64,000 nucleotides of DNA from Bradyrhizobium sp. CCBAU 53338 (GCF_015291665.1 NZ_CP030048.1:1116001-1180000); one strand, 5' to 3'. Shown: positions 54,920-63,472, counted from the first letter of the stretch. The notes: a model not told the origin generated them from the sequence alone. Numbers and translations: made by a program.

Positions 54920-55288
54920 ATGCTTTATGCGATACTTTGCTATCATGACGAAGACTTCGTCGGCTCCTGGAGCAAGGACCAGGACGAGGCCGTGATGAAG
55001 AAGCTCGCCGTGGTGCAGGAGAAGCTCACGAGCCAGGGCCGGCTCGGGCCGGTGGCGCGGCTGCTGCCGACCACCGCGGCGGCGACCCTGCGCAAGGAAG
55101 ATCCGCCGCTGGTGCTGGACGGTCCCTATGCCGAGACCAAGGAGCAGCTGCTCGGCTTCTACATCGTCGACTGCAAGAACCTCGACGATGCGCTCGACGT
55201 CGCGCGCGACCTTGGCGCTGCCAATCCCGGCGGCGCCTATGAAGTGCGTCCCGTCGGCGTGTTCCGGCCCGGAGGAATTTCGGCGTGA
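54920..55288 (+). CDS. YCII-related (DGPF-type) protein, partner of ECF42 sigma
   Basis: 122 residues from the ATG at 54920; a GTG at 54911 is poorly placed. YCII fold: LYAILCYHDEDFVGSW, and LVLDGPYAETKEQLLGFYIVDC, where DGPY replaces DGPF. Such genes are paired with ECF42 sigma factors. The stop overlaps the sigma gene start by four bases. Function is unknown; cytosolic. Confidence 0.88.
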   Translation: MLYAILCYHDEDFVGSWSKDQDEAVMKKLAVVQEKLTSQGRLGPVARLLPTTAAATLRKEDPPLVLDGPYAETKEQLLGFYIVDCKNLDDALDVARDLGAANPGGAYEVRPVGVFRPGGISA

Positions 55289-56580
55289 GCGACACTGATA
55301 CCGCCTGGATCGAGACCGCGCTGACCTCGGCGCGTCCGCAGGCGGTCGGCGCGCTGCTGCGCTATTTCCGCGATCTCGACACGGCTGAGGAGGCGTTCCA
55401 GAACGCCTGCCTGCGCGCGCTGAAGAGCTGGCCGCAGAACGGGCCGCCGCGCGATCCTGCGGCCTGGCTGATCATGGTCGGCCGCAACGTTGCCATCGAT
55501 GAGGTTCGCCGCACCCGCAAACAGCAGCCGCTGCCGGAGGACGACCAGGCGATCTCCGATCTCGACGACGCCGAGGGCGCGATCGCCGAGCGGCTCGACG
55601 GCTCGCACTACCGCGACGACATTTTGCGGCTGATGTTCATCTGCTGCCATCCGCAGCTGCCCGCGACACAGCAGATCGCGCTGGCGCTGCGCATCGTCTC
55701 CGGTCTCACCGTGAAGCAGATCGCGCGCGCCTTCCTGGTTTCGGATGCCGCGATGGAGCAGCGCATCACCCGCGCCAAGGCGAGGGTTGCGGAAGCCGGG
55801 ACGCCGTTCGAATCGCCCGGCGCGATCGAGCGCTCCGAGCGGCTCGCGGGCGTCGCGGCGATGATCTATCTGATCTTCAACGAGGGTTATTCGGCGAGCG
55901 GCGACACCGCCGAGATCAGGAAGCCGCTCTGCGAGGAAGCAATCCGGTTGGCGCGGCTGCTGTTGCGGCTGTTCCAGAGCGAGCCGGAAATCATGGGGCT
56001 CACGGCCCTGATCCTGTTGCAGCATGCACGCAGCGCCGCGCGCTTTGCCGAAGACGGCTCGCTGATCCTGCTCGACGATCAGGACCGCTCGCTGTGGAAC
56101 CGCACGATGATCGCGGAAGGCCTCGCTTTGATCGACAAGGCGATGCGCCACCGCCGCAGCGGGCCCTATCAGATCCAGGCTGCGGTCGCCGCGCTGCATG
56201 CGCGCGCCGCGACGCCCGACGAGACGGACTGGGCGCAGATCGACCTGCTCTACGGCGCGCTCGAAGTGGTACAGCCTTCACCGGTAGTGACCCTCAACCG
56301 CGCGGTTGCCGTCTCCAAGGTGCGCGGGCCGCAGGCTGCGCTCGATCTGATCGAGCCTCTGGCGCCCAAACTTGCCAACTATTTTCATTTCTACGGCGTG
56401 CGCGGCGCCTTCCTGATGCAGCTCGGCCGCAACGACGAAGCGCGAATCGCTTTCGATCGCGCCATTGCGCTCGCCAACACGTCGGCCGAAGCCGCCCACA
56501 TCCGAATGCACATCGATCGCCTGATCCGGGACAGCCAGCCGAAGAGCGGCGGTGCCCGGCAGGGTGCCAAGGCGAAATAG
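55285..56580 (+). CDS. ECF42-type RNA polymerase sigma factor with C-terminal TPR-like extension
   Basis: A 431-residue protein, more than twice the size of a plain ECF sigma factor. Region 2 (LRYFRDLDTAEEAFQNACLRALKSWPQNGPPRDPAAWLIMVGRNVAIDEVRR), region 4 (PATQQIALALRIVSGLTVKQIARAFLVSDAAMEQRITRAKARV), then a 250-residue helical C-terminal extension (LIFNEGYSASGD..., PSPVVTLNRAVAVSKVRGPQAAL, repeat-like tail) that is the ECF42 hallmark. GTG start with GGAGG nine bases upstream. It has no anti-sigma partner; the extension is thought to control activity. Likely autoregulated from P1. Confidence 0.9.
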   Translation: MSDTDTAWIETALTSARPQAVGALLRYFRDLDTAEEAFQNACLRALKSWPQNGPPRDPAAWLIMVGRNVAIDEVRRTRKQQPLPEDDQAISDLDDAEGAIAERLDGSHYRDDILRLMFICCHPQLPATQQIALALRIVSGLTVKQIARAFLVSDAAMEQRITRAKARVAEAGTPFESPGAIERSERLAGVAAMIYLIFNEGYSASGDTAEIRKPLCEEAIRLARLLLRLFQSEPEIMGLTALILLQHARSAARFAEDGSLILLDDQDRSLWNRTMIAEGLALIDKAMRHRRSGPYQIQAAVAALHARAATPDETDWAQIDLLYGALEVVQPSPVVTLNRAVAVSKVRGPQAALDLIEPLAPKLANYFHFYGVRGAFLMQLGRNDEARIAFDRAIALANTSAEAAHIRMHIDRLIRDSQPKSGGARQGAKAK

Positions 56581-56595
56581 AGCCCAGCTGTTTCC

Positions 56596-56720
56596 GCACC
56601 GTCATGGCCGGGCCAAACACTTGTCCCGGCCGTCCACGTTCTGTCGTGCTGTCCAAGTCCGCGGCTGCCCCGGTCGAGCCTGTCGAGCCCGGTCATGACG
56701 CTGGGTGGACGGGTGCCAAA
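56596..56720. repeat. dispersed repeat between ecf42 and the SRPBCC operon
   Basis: The stretch cgtcatggccgggcc ... gtcccggccgtccac ... gagcccggtcatgacg has facing arms CGTCATGGCCGGGC / GCCCGGTCATGACG. It is a palindromic unit of a kind repeated in these genomes and may separate the sigma transcript from the next promoter. Confidence 0.5.
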
Positions 56721-56735
56721 AATTCGCTTTCCGAG

Positions 56736-56762
56736 TGTCGGCTCCCTCAGTTCCCCTTCGTC
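56736..56762 (+). promoter_or_regulatory. ECF42-type promoter P2 (SRPBCC-VOC operon)
   Basis: TGTCGG (56736-56741), 17 bases, CGTC (56759-56762), then TTA. It is 26 bases upstream of the SRPBCC start and has the same bases and spacing as P1 and P3. Confidence 0.65.
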
Positions 56763-56787
56763 TTAATCCCGTATCCAGGAGTCATCC

Positions 56788-57324
56788 ATGCTGAAAGCTA
56801 TTGCCATTGTCGCTGCCGTGCTCGCGATCGGGATCGCGGGGATCCTCGTTCTTGCTCTGACCAAACCCGACACGTTCCATGTCGAACGCTCGCTCGCGAT
56901 GAAGGTGCCGGCCGAGGCCATCTATCCGCTCGTCTCCGATTTCCACTTCTGGACCGGCTGGTCGCCCTATGAGAACCGAGATCCCGCCATGAAGCGCACC
57001 TATGGCGGAGCCATGGCAGGCAAGGGCGCGACCTATGCCTGGGACGGGAACAACAATGTCGGTGCCGGCCACATGGAGATCCTCGAGGCGAACGCGTCAT
57101 CGAAACTTCGCATCAAGCTCGATTTCGAGCGGCCGTTCGAGGGCCACAACACGGCAGAGTTCACCTTTGTGCCGCAAGGCGATGCCACACTGGTCACATG
57201 GGCGATGTACGGTCCGGCGCCCTTGATGTCCAAGGTGATGCAGGTCTTCATCAACATGGACACCATGATCGGCAAGGATTTCGAGGCTGGCCTGGTCAGT
57301 CTGAAGAAGCTCAGCGAGAAGTAG
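56788..57324 (+). CDS. SRPBCC (START-like) family protein with N-terminal membrane anchor
   Basis: A 178-residue protein with an N-terminal hydrophobic helix (about 3-25) and then a helix-grip domain: FHVERSLAMKVPAEAIYPLVSDFHFWTGWSPYENRDPAMKRTYGG...YAWDGNNNVGAGHMEI...TLVTWAMYGPAP. Such proteins bind small hydrophobic ligands. It follows P2 at 26 bases and starts an operon with the VOC gene. Confidence 0.85.
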   Translation: MLKAIAIVAAVLAIGIAGILVLALTKPDTFHVERSLAMKVPAEAIYPLVSDFHFWTGWSPYENRDPAMKRTYGGAMAGKGATYAWDGNNNVGAGHMEILEANASSKLRIKLDFERPFEGHNTAEFTFVPQGDATLVTWAMYGPAPLMSKVMQVFINMDTMIGKDFEAGLVSLKKLSEK

Positions 57325-57328
57325 CGCG

Positions 57329-57376
57329 GGAAACCGCCAAGGAAACCGCCAAGGAAGCGGTCAAGGAAGCGAAGAG
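57329..57376 (+). repeat. four 12-base tandem units before the VOC gene
   Basis: Units at 57329-57340, 57341-57352 (identical, GGAAACCGCCAA), 57353-57364 (GGAAGCGGTCAA) and 57365-57376 (GGAAGCGAAGAG). In the VOC gene frame they would read ETAKETAKEAVKEAK-like, but no start codon precedes them close by. Confidence 0.6.
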
Positions 57377-57386
57377 GAGAGAAACG

Positions 57387-57806
57387 ATGCTCAGTGCCTA
57401 TCTGTTCTATCAGGACACCTGCGAAGCTGCGTTCAACTATTACGCCAAGGTCCTCGGCGGCAAGATCGACGCCATGATGCGCCTCTCGGAAGCGCCACCA
57501 TCGGACATGCCCCCGGGGCCGGCTGGCCGCGAGAAAACGATCATGCATGCGCGGATGACGCTGCCCGGCGGCGCTGTGCTGATGGCCTCGGACACGCCGC
57601 CAGAACATTTTCACAAGCCGCAGGGCTTTTCGATCTCGCTCACCGTCATGGACCCTGCGGAGGGTGAGAAAAAATTCAATGCACTCGCCGACGGCGGAAC
57701 CGTCACCATGCCGTTCAGCAAGACGTTCTGGGCCAAGGGGTTTGGCATGTGCGTCGACAAGTTCGGCATTCCCTGGATGGTGAATTGCCCGGCCGAAGGC
57801 ATGTGA
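57387..57806 (+). CDS. VOC (PhnB-like/glyoxalase fold) protein
   Basis: 139 residues from the ATG at 57387 with AGGAGAG upstream; the longer frame to 57198 covers the SRPBCC gene. Fold motifs: LSAYLFYQDTCEAAFNYYAKVLGGKI, KTIMHARMTLPGGAVLMASD, and FWAKGFGMCVDKFGIPWMVNCPAEGM. It is a PhnB/DUF899-type single-domain VOC protein of unknown substrate. VOC genes often accompany ECF42/YCII systems. Confidence 0.85.
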   Translation: MLSAYLFYQDTCEAAFNYYAKVLGGKIDAMMRLSEAPPSDMPPGPAGREKTIMHARMTLPGGAVLMASDTPPEHFHKPQGFSISLTVMDPAEGEKKFNALADGGTVTMPFSKTFWAKGFGMCVDKFGIPWMVNCPAEGM

Positions 57807-57840
57807 GCGTAACGTCCCGCTGATATGTTGGGCTGCGGTC

Positions 57841-57867
57841 TCCTCTCTCCGTTGTCGCGAGAGAGGA
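57841..57867. terminator. bidirectional hairpin between VOC and lipoprotein genes
   Basis: TCCTCTCTC (57841-57849) pairs with GAGAGAGGA (57859-57867) over 9 bases, with a 9-base loop, between convergent genes. No U-run. Confidence 0.5.
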
Positions 57868-57878
57868 GGCGCGGCACG

Positions 57879-58226
57879 TCAGCGGATCGATCCCGTCACG
57901 TCCGCGCCCGGTGGCTGCGCCACGCAGCCGCGGCAAATCACGAGCTTCGAGCCGAGTTGCCTGTCGTTCTCGGCTTCGATCTCGTCCTCGACCGCCCACC
58001 ACGCGTCGGAATAGGGGCGCAGCGTGGCCAGCACCCTTTGCCGCTCCACATTGGGATCGCTCTCTGGTGCTGCGTGACTTGCCGCGTGGCGTTTTGTGAC
58101 GGCAGGACGATTGGGATCCTGACCGAGTCCGTCCCACGCGATCGGGCGCCGCTCCGCCGCCGGCGCACTTGCGCATCCCGCGAGCGCTGCGCAAAAACTG
58201 AGCAAGACGAGAATGTGTCGAGCCAT
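57879..58226 (-). CDS. small putative lipoprotein
   Basis: A 115-residue protein with a lipoprotein signal (MARHILVLLSFCAALAGCASAP; lipobox LAGC, Cys18). The mature part is charged (RQRVLATLRPYSDAWWAVEDEIEAENDRQLGSKLVICRGC) with a CRGC pair near the end. No family recognised. It is presumably anchored to the outer or inner membrane. Confidence 0.7.
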   Translation of the reverse strand: MARHILVLLSFCAALAGCASAPAAERRPIAWDGLGQDPNRPAVTKRHAASHAAPESDPNVERQRVLATLRPYSDAWWAVEDEIEAENDRQLGSKLVICRGCVAQPPGADVTGSIR

Positions 58227-58508
58227 GTCGAACCTGTCGTGCGCTGTGCCACGCGAATCTGCGTGGAAAAATTTGCACCGCGACGTTTACCCGTGACTTG
58301 AGGGAAAACGACGTCGACGACATGGCCGAAAGGAGATTCGTGCGCTCGATTCACTTTGCGCAAGCGTTCGAGCGGGTTCGTGACACCACGCGAATTGCAT
58401 CGCACAACAACTGGCGCAAGATTAGGCTGTGCACTTCGCGCCAGAATCGATAACACTATTCATAATATCTACAAATTAGGGTGGGCGTGACTTGGAAGGG
58501 AGCGACCG
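58227..58508. other. non-coding region upstream of the lipoprotein and small-protein genes
   Basis: 282 bases with promoter potential both ways. An AT-rich run (aacactattcataatatctacaaatt, about 58450-58476) lies upstream of the 31-residue gene and may hold its -10 region. Nothing else was recognised. Confidence 0.35.
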
Positions 58509-58604
58509 ATGGCGGCGGCGCTACAAATCAACTTTGCTCTGTGGGGAATGCTCATCTGCGCAAGCATGAAGCTTGTGCCGATGGTTGAGATTGTCCTCCA
58601 CTAG
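58509..58604 (+). CDS. 31-residue small membrane-like protein
   Basis: The ATG at 58509 follows a good ribosome site (GGAAGGGAGCGACCG). The reading is MAAALQINFALWGMLICASM followed by KLVPMVEIVLH, a single hydrophobic stretch. The TAG at 58602-58604 shares CTAG with the TAG of the convergent small gene. It is too short to be recognised by similarity and no function is proposed. Confidence 0.45.
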   Translation: MAAALQINFALWGMLICASMKLVPMVEIVLH

Positions 58605-58780
58605 AACAGCAGCCAGTTTGTGACGGCTACGGCGCCCTGAGCAAGGACGTAGAGCCAGCCGACCGTCGCGACCGCGCTTGTGACGAGGAGCGTCAGGGTG
58701 AAGACCTGATCGCTTCCTTTCCGATGAAGTGATGACCGAGCTTGCGAACCGGCATGTCCGTCGCTGCCGACGCTTGTCAT
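58601..58780 (-). CDS. 59-residue small protein with C-terminal membrane segment
   Basis: The ATG at 58780 follows GCGGGGGAATTC, a strong ribosome site; an upstream start at 58816 would give 71 residues. The N-terminus is polar (MTSVGSDGHAGSQARSSLHR) and residues about 28-57 are hydrophobic (LTLLVTSAVATVGWLYVLAQ...). It is a tail-anchored-like membrane protein without known family. Confidence 0.45.
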   Translation of the reverse strand: MTSVGSDGHAGSQARSSLHRKGSDQVFTLTLLVTSAVATVGWLYVLAQGAVAVTNWLLF

Positions 58781-58885
58781 GAATTCCCCCGCGGACATCG
58801 GTGTCGCCGTGTTCATCTATGCCAGCTCAACCTTGGCTTTAGTGTGACGCGACTCACGCGGTGCTTGCGAACGCAGCACCGTGCG

Positions 58886-59227
58886 TCAGCTGATGAACAG
58901 CGCGATCAGCATGAAGCTCCTGCTCATCACGACAATCATGGGAACCACGAGGTTGCGCTGTCGCGACTGGCGACGCGGCGGAAGCCTTTGTCGCGGTGAC
59001 TCGCTCGCATGCGACGCCGGCTCCGAAGGTGCGAGCGAAACCCTGGCGTCCGAACCGATGTACTTCACGTACAACTCGAGCAGCCGCAGTTCGGACGTCA
59101 GGTCGATCAGTCCCTCGCGGTCTCGCCGCGTCAACTCCTCGAACTCGAGAGTTTCTTCCGAGCTCAACGGGCCGTGGACGATCCGTCCCTGATCCGACAT
59201 ACGGTAGCGAAGATCGATGGACTCCAT
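58886..59227 (-). CDS. hypothetical protein with C-terminal membrane segment
   Basis: 113 residues from the ATG at 59227 (MESIDLRYRMSDQGRIVHGPLSSEETLEF). An acidic helical N-terminal part (LTRRDREGLIDLTSELRLLELYVKYIG) is followed by a basic linker (RQRLPPRRQSRQR) and a final hydrophobic helix (NLVVPMIVVMSRSFMLIALFIS). The positive-inside pattern fits a tail anchor with the N-terminal part in the cytosol. No family recognised. Confidence 0.55.
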   Translation of the reverse strand: MESIDLRYRMSDQGRIVHGPLSSEETLEFEELTRRDREGLIDLTSELRLLELYVKYIGSDARVSLAPSEPASHASESPRQRLPPRRQSRQRNLVVPMIVVMSRSFMLIALFIS

Positions 59228-59511
59228 ATGCGTCCCATTTGAAAATGACTGATCTTGAAAATGTGGAACCATTGTAGTCCGCGGCCGCTGCTGAGATGTG
59301 ACGGTCGCGCAATCATCGCGATGCGCGACGGCCCGGTCTGGCCAGCAGCATCATAAACGCCGGGGCAAGGCTGCAAATCGCGTAAATTGTGCACGCATTG
59401 CGGAGCGCTTGAGCGGATTTCGCGCCGCAAGGGGCGGAATCGCAGGGTGGTGCCTAATCGTCGGACAGCGGAGGATTTGTCGCAGTCATATCGTAGCCCG
59501 ACGCCGAGACG

Positions 59512-59949
59512 TCACCGGCAGCGCGGATAGATCGCGGCGAGGTCGCGCCCCTTCAACAAGAGCAGCCGTGAGGTGAGGCCGCCGCGGCGGCTGATCCAGT
59601 CGCGGACCGGGCCGGGATAGGCCGCAAGCACGGCTTCGGATGCTTCCGGCTCGGCATAAAAGCGCCCGCGCCGGTCGACCGAACGGGCGGCATGAAAGCC
59701 GAGCACGGCGCGTCTTGTGACGCAGATGCGCTCGCCCGGCACGATGCTGAGCACCAGCGTACAGGCGGACAGGCAGGGGCCGTCGATCACCACGCGCTCA
59801 CCGCTCTCGCGCACCTTCTCGAACAAATCGAGGAACGGTCCGACCTGGCCGCCGGGACTCTGGATGATGCGGATCTCGGCCCTGGCGGGTAAGGAGGCGA
59901 GCAGGGCGGCGGCGAGCAGCAAGGCTGTGGTCGATGTGATGCGTCGCAT
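59512..59949 (-). CDS. secreted ClpP/crotonase-fold-like small protein
   Basis: 145 residues from the ATG at 59949 with a Sec signal (MRRITSTTALLLAAALLASLPARA). The mature part reads IRIIQSPGGQVGPFLDLFEKV, VVIDGPCLSACTLVLSIVP and RAVLGFHAAR, an SppA/COG3904-like pattern in which a Ser or Cys lies in CLSAC. It would be periplasmic. Substrate is unknown, and activity is not assured. Confidence 0.65.
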   Translation of the reverse strand: MRRITSTTALLLAAALLASLPARAEIRIIQSPGGQVGPFLDLFEKVRESGERVVIDGPCLSACTLVLSIVPGERICVTRRAVLGFHAARSVDRRGRFYAEPEASEAVLAAYPGPVRDWISRRGGLTSRLLLLKGRDLAAIYPRCR

Positions 59950-60031
59950 GAAGCACTCCACAAAGCCGGTCCGTAGGGTAAGTCAGCTGCAGTCTTAACC
60001 CACCATCTTTCGCGCCGCACGAAAAGAGGTT

Positions 60032-60820
60032 CTAGCCGTTCCGGCGCTGGCCGCGCAGCGTCGGCAGGCCGATGCCTGCCGCATCGAAGCCGCCATCGAC
60101 GGCCAAAATCTGGCCGGTGATGTAGCTCGAACGATCCGAGCACAGGAAGAAGATCGCCTCCGCGAGTTCCTCCTCCAGGCCGTAACGATTGAGCGGGATG
60201 GCGTCGTGATAGTCGGCGCGAATCTCCTTGGTGTGCACCTGCTTCGCCATCGCGGTGTCGACCGGACCCGGCGCGACGGCGTTGACGCGGATGTTGAGCG
60301 AGGCGAGCTCGACCGCGAGCTGCTTGGTGAGATGCGCGAGCCCGGCCTTGCTGGTGCCGTAGGCCGAGCGCAGCGTCGAGGCGCGCACGGCCGAAATCGA
60401 GGTGATGTTGACGATGGCGCCGCCATCGCCGTCGCGCATGAGCGGCACCGCCGCCCTGGTGCAGAGGAACGGACCGGTGAGGTTGACCTCGAGCACGCGG
60501 CGCCAGTCGGCTTCCGACGTCTCCATCAGCGGTGCGAACACCGCAATGCCGGCATTGTTGACCAGCGCGTCGAGCCGGCCGAAGCGCTGCGCGACCGCCG
60601 TCATGGCGGCGCCGACCGCGGTGCTGTCCGAGACGTCGCAGCTGAGCGCCAGCGTGTCGTCGCTCCTGCCGATGTCGGCGACCGCCCTGGCGAGCAGCTC
60701 GCCCTCGATATCGAGCAACGCGACCCGCCAGCCCTCGGCGAGAAACTTCTTCGCAGCCGCAAGTCCGATGCCGCGCGCGGCGCCGGTGACGAGGGCGATC
60801 TTCGGCTGGGCTGACGGCAT
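60032..60820 (-). CDS. short-chain dehydrogenase/reductase
   Basis: 262 residues from the ATG at 60820 (MPSAQPKIALVTGAARGIGLAAAKK); an ATG at 60859 adds 13 residues. SDR motifs: TGAARGIG, CDVSD, LVNNAGIAV, ITSISAVRAS with catalytic Ser, SAYGTSKAGL and PGPVDTAMAK. Cytosolic NAD(P) oxidoreductase, substrate unknown. Confidence 0.9.
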   Translation of the reverse strand: MPSAQPKIALVTGAARGIGLAAAKKFLAEGWRVALLDIEGELLARAVADIGRSDDTLALSCDVSDSTAVGAAMTAVAQRFGRLDALVNNAGIAVFAPLMETSEADWRRVLEVNLTGPFLCTRAAVPLMRDGDGGAIVNITSISAVRASTLRSAYGTSKAGLAHLTKQLAVELASLNIRVNAVAPGPVDTAMAKQVHTKEIRADYHDAIPLNRYGLEEELAEAIFFLCSDRSSYITGQILAVDGGFDAAGIGLPTLRGQRRNG

Positions 60821-60970
60821 CTGGGGGCTGTCCTTCTGGCTCGGATCTGGCGGTGGCATTGCGGCCAGCGTCCCTTACTGCGCCAGAAAGACCCCAGATG
60901 CAATCAAGGCCCGGCATCACGGGATGCAGGGCCTTGGTAAGGGGAGTCGAATGGTTCCGTGGAGGAACGC

Positions 60971-62635
60971 CTAGGACAGCTCCGCCGCTGCGCGCTGCAT
61001 GTTCGCCGACATGTCCGCGGTCACGGCGCTCTGTTCCTCGACCGCGGCGGCGGTGGTGGCGATGAACTCGTTGACGCCGGCGATCGCGGCCTTGATCGCG
61101 GTCAGCGAGTTCGCGACGTCGCCCGAGATCACGTTCAGCGCGTCGATTTCGGAGGTGATCGTGTCCGTCGCCTGCTTGGCCTGATTGGCGAGATTCTTCA
61201 CCTCCGAGGCGACCACCGCAAAGCCGCGGCCGGCTTCGCCGGCACGGGCGGATTCGATCGTGGCGTTGAGCGCGAGCAGATTGATCTGGCTGGTGATGCC
61301 GGAGATCATTTCGACGATGCCACTCATGGCTTGCGCCGCGGTCGCCAATTTCTGCGCCTGGCTGTCCGCGGATTCGACCCTCGTCGCCGCAGTCTTGGAA
61401 TTCTCGCGCGACTTCGCCATGGTTTCGGAAATCTCGCGGATCGACGCACTCATTTCTTCGCTGCCCGCCGCGACAGCCTCGATCAGTCCGCGCGCGGCCT
61501 CGGCCTTCTTGCGGCCGATCGCCTGCGCTGTGATGTCGGTGGCGTATTTCACCACCTTGTAGGGCTTGCCGTTGAGGTCGAAGATCGGGTTGTAGGACGC
61601 CTGGATCCAGATCTCGCGGCCGCCCTTGGCGATCCGCTTGTATTCGGCGGCCTGGTATTCGCCGCGATTGAGGGTCTCCCAGAACTGGCGGTAGGCGGCC
61701 GAGTTCTTCTCGTTCGGGTCGACGAACATGCCGTGATGCTGGCCCTTGATCTCGGCGAGCGAATAACCCATCGCCTTGAGGAAATTTTCGTTCGCGGTGC
61801 GGATCGTGCCGTCCATGTTGAACTCGATCACCGCCTGCGACTTCTGGATCGCGGCGAGCTGGCCGTCATTGTCGGCGGACTTCATCTTCTGGGCGGTGAT
61901 GTCGGTCGCGAACTTCACCACCTTGAACGGCTTGCCGCTCTCGTCGAGGATCGGATTGTAGCTCGCGAGAATCCAGATCTCGCGGCCGCCCTTGGCGATC
62001 CGCTTGAACTCGGCAGCCTCGAACTCGCCGCGGTTCAGCTTGGCCCACAGCGCGCCATAGGCCGCGCCGGCGCGGTCCTCCGGCGTCACGAACATGCTGT
62101 GGTGCTTGCCCTTGATCTCGTCCAGCGTATAGCCCATCGCACCGAGAAAATTCTCGTTGGCGGTGATGATGGTGCCGTCCGTCTGGAACTCGATCACGGC
62201 CTGGGCGCGGTTGATGGCGGCGATCTTGCCGGAATCTTCCATCGCCTTGATCTTCTCGGCCGTGATGTCGGTGGCGAGCTTGATGACGCCAGTCGGCTTG
62301 CCGTTCTTGTCAATGATCGGATTGTAGGAGGCCTGAATCCAAACGGGCTGGCCCCCCTTGGCGAAGCGCTTGTATTGCGCAGCCTGGTACTCCCCGCGAT
62401 TGAGCCGCGCCCAGAACTCGCGATAGACGGCGCTCTCGCGTTCGGCCGGATCGACGAAAATGCCGTGATGCCTGCCCTTGATCTCGCTGAGCGAATAGCC
62501 CATCGCCTTCAGGAAGTTCTCGTTTGCGGTGACGATGGTGCCGTCGAGACCGAACTCGATCACCGCCTGCGACCGGTCGAGCGCCTCGACCTCTGCGACG
62601 GCGTGCCTGACTTTCTTGTTCTGGAAATTGAACAC
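60971..62635 (-). CDS. soluble chemoreceptor with three tandem PAS domains
   Basis: The GTG at 62635 is chosen (GCGGAG six bases before; [22 protein letters not shown]), giving 554 residues; a start at 62677 adds 14. Three PAS repeats of about 122 residues share [28 protein letters not shown] and [11 protein letters not shown], and end in a PAC segment ([10 protein letters not shown]). The signalling tip is [37 protein letters not shown]. No membrane segments. The repeats (about 60% identical by eye) suggest recent duplication. Confidence 0.93.
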   Translation of the reverse strand: MFNFQNKKVRHAVAEVEALDRSQAVIEFGLDGTIVTANENFLKAMGYSLSEIKGRHHGIFVDPAERESAVYREFWARLNRGEYQAAQYKRFAKGGQPVWIQASYNPIIDKNGKPTGVIKLATDITAEKIKAMEDSGKIAAINRAQAVIEFQTDGTIITANENFLGAMGYTLDEIKGKHHSMFVTPEDRAGAAYGALWAKLNRGEFEAAEFKRIAKGGREIWILASYNPILDESGKPFKVVKFATDITAQKMKSADNDGQLAAIQKSQAVIEFNMDGTIRTANENFLKAMGYSLAEIKGQHHGMFVDPNEKNSAAYRQFWETLNRGEYQAAEYKRIAKGGREIWIQASYNPIFDLNGKPYKVVKYATDITAQAIGRKKAEAARGLIEAVAAGSEEMSASIREISETMAKSRENSKTAATRVESADSQAQKLATAAQAMSGIVEMISGITSQINLLALNATIESARAGEAGRGFAVVASEVKNLANQAKQATDTITSEIDALNVISGDVANSLTAIKAAIAGVNEFIATTAAAVEEQSAVTADMSANMQRAAAELS

Positions 62636-62994
62636 GTGATGCTCCGCAATGATCTGGCGGCGGATCGGCGGGATCACCGTATCGCCGCATTAGCGGAAAA
62701 GTTGCATGGTCTTGTTGAGCAACTGTAAACCCGTGCATAAACCTGAGTTAGCTCCGTATTTCCACGTGTGATGTCGATGTCGTTCAGTTGGCGAGCTTTC
62801 TGGCTTCATAAGCACTGTGCAATTCATACGAGCTGGCCGTAGTTTTACTGAGCCGTGCCGAAAAATATTCCCGTTCGGCGCATGGCGTCGGCTGCGACAG
62901 ATTGCCGGCGCTGCCGCGACTGCTTCGTCTTGCGGAGGTTCCCACACGCTGCCCGCGCGCCTCGCAATGACTTCCGAAATAATTTCCTCGGTCG
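62636..62994. other. non-coding region between the PAS chemoreceptor and promoter P3
   Basis: 359 bases upstream of both genes. The left part is AT-richer and includes the chemoreceptor promoter. The right part (about 62900-62975) contains the repeat-like stretch ctgccgcgactgcttcgtcttgcgg ... gcccgcgcgcctcgc. No gene was recognised. Confidence 0.35.
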
Positions 62995-63021
62995 TGTCGG
63001 CCTTGTAGCGGTTCGTTCGTC
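62995..63021 (+). promoter_or_regulatory. ECF42-type promoter P3 (second YCII operon)
   Basis: TGTCGG (62995-63000), 17 bases, CGTC (63018-63021), then TTG. It lies 47 bases before the YCII gene at 63068 and matches P1 and P2. A small hairpin (GCGGGCC-aga-AGGCCCGC) lies in the leader at about 63034-63051. Confidence 0.65.
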
Positions 63022-63067
63022 TTGGAAGTGAGCGCGGGCCAGAAGGCCCGCCTGAGTGAGGAACCGC

Positions 63068-63472
63068 ATGCGATTCATGATGCTGATGATCCCGCTCGGC
63101 TATGAGACTGCGCCGGCGGACGTCCAACTCGGTCCCGAACGCGTTGCCGCGATGATGCGCTACAACGAGGCACTGAAGGACGCCGGCGTGCTGATCACGC
63201 TGGACGGCCTGCATCCGCCGTCGATGGGCGCGCGCGTCTCGTTTTCGACCGGTGTGCCCGTCGTGACCGACGGGCCCTTCGCGGAGGCCAAGGAAGTGCT
63301 GGGCGGCTACTGGATGATCGAGGTCGGCTCGCGCGAGGAGGCGATCGCCTGGGCCAGGCAATGCCCGGCCTCGGCCAATGAGATCATCGAGATCCGCCAG
63401 GTGCAGGAAATGACCGATTTTCCGCCCGACGTGCAGGCCGCTGCCGCCGGTTTCGAGGACCTGAAGAGCTAG
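63068..63472 (+). CDS. YCII-related DGPF-motif protein
   Basis: 134 residues from the ATG at 63068 with GAGGA upstream; a GTG at 63056 is less likely. MRFMMLMIPLGYE, GVLITLDGLHPPS and VVTDGPFAEAKEVLGGYWMIEV carry the DGPF motif, the marker of proteins tied to ECF42 sigma factors. Cytosolic; function unknown. Confidence 0.9.
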   Translation: MRFMMLMIPLGYETAPADVQLGPERVAAMMRYNEALKDAGVLITLDGLHPPSMGARVSFSTGVPVVTDGPFAEAKEVLGGYWMIEVGSREEAIAWARQCPASANEIIEIRQVQEMTDFPPDVQAAAAGFEDLKS

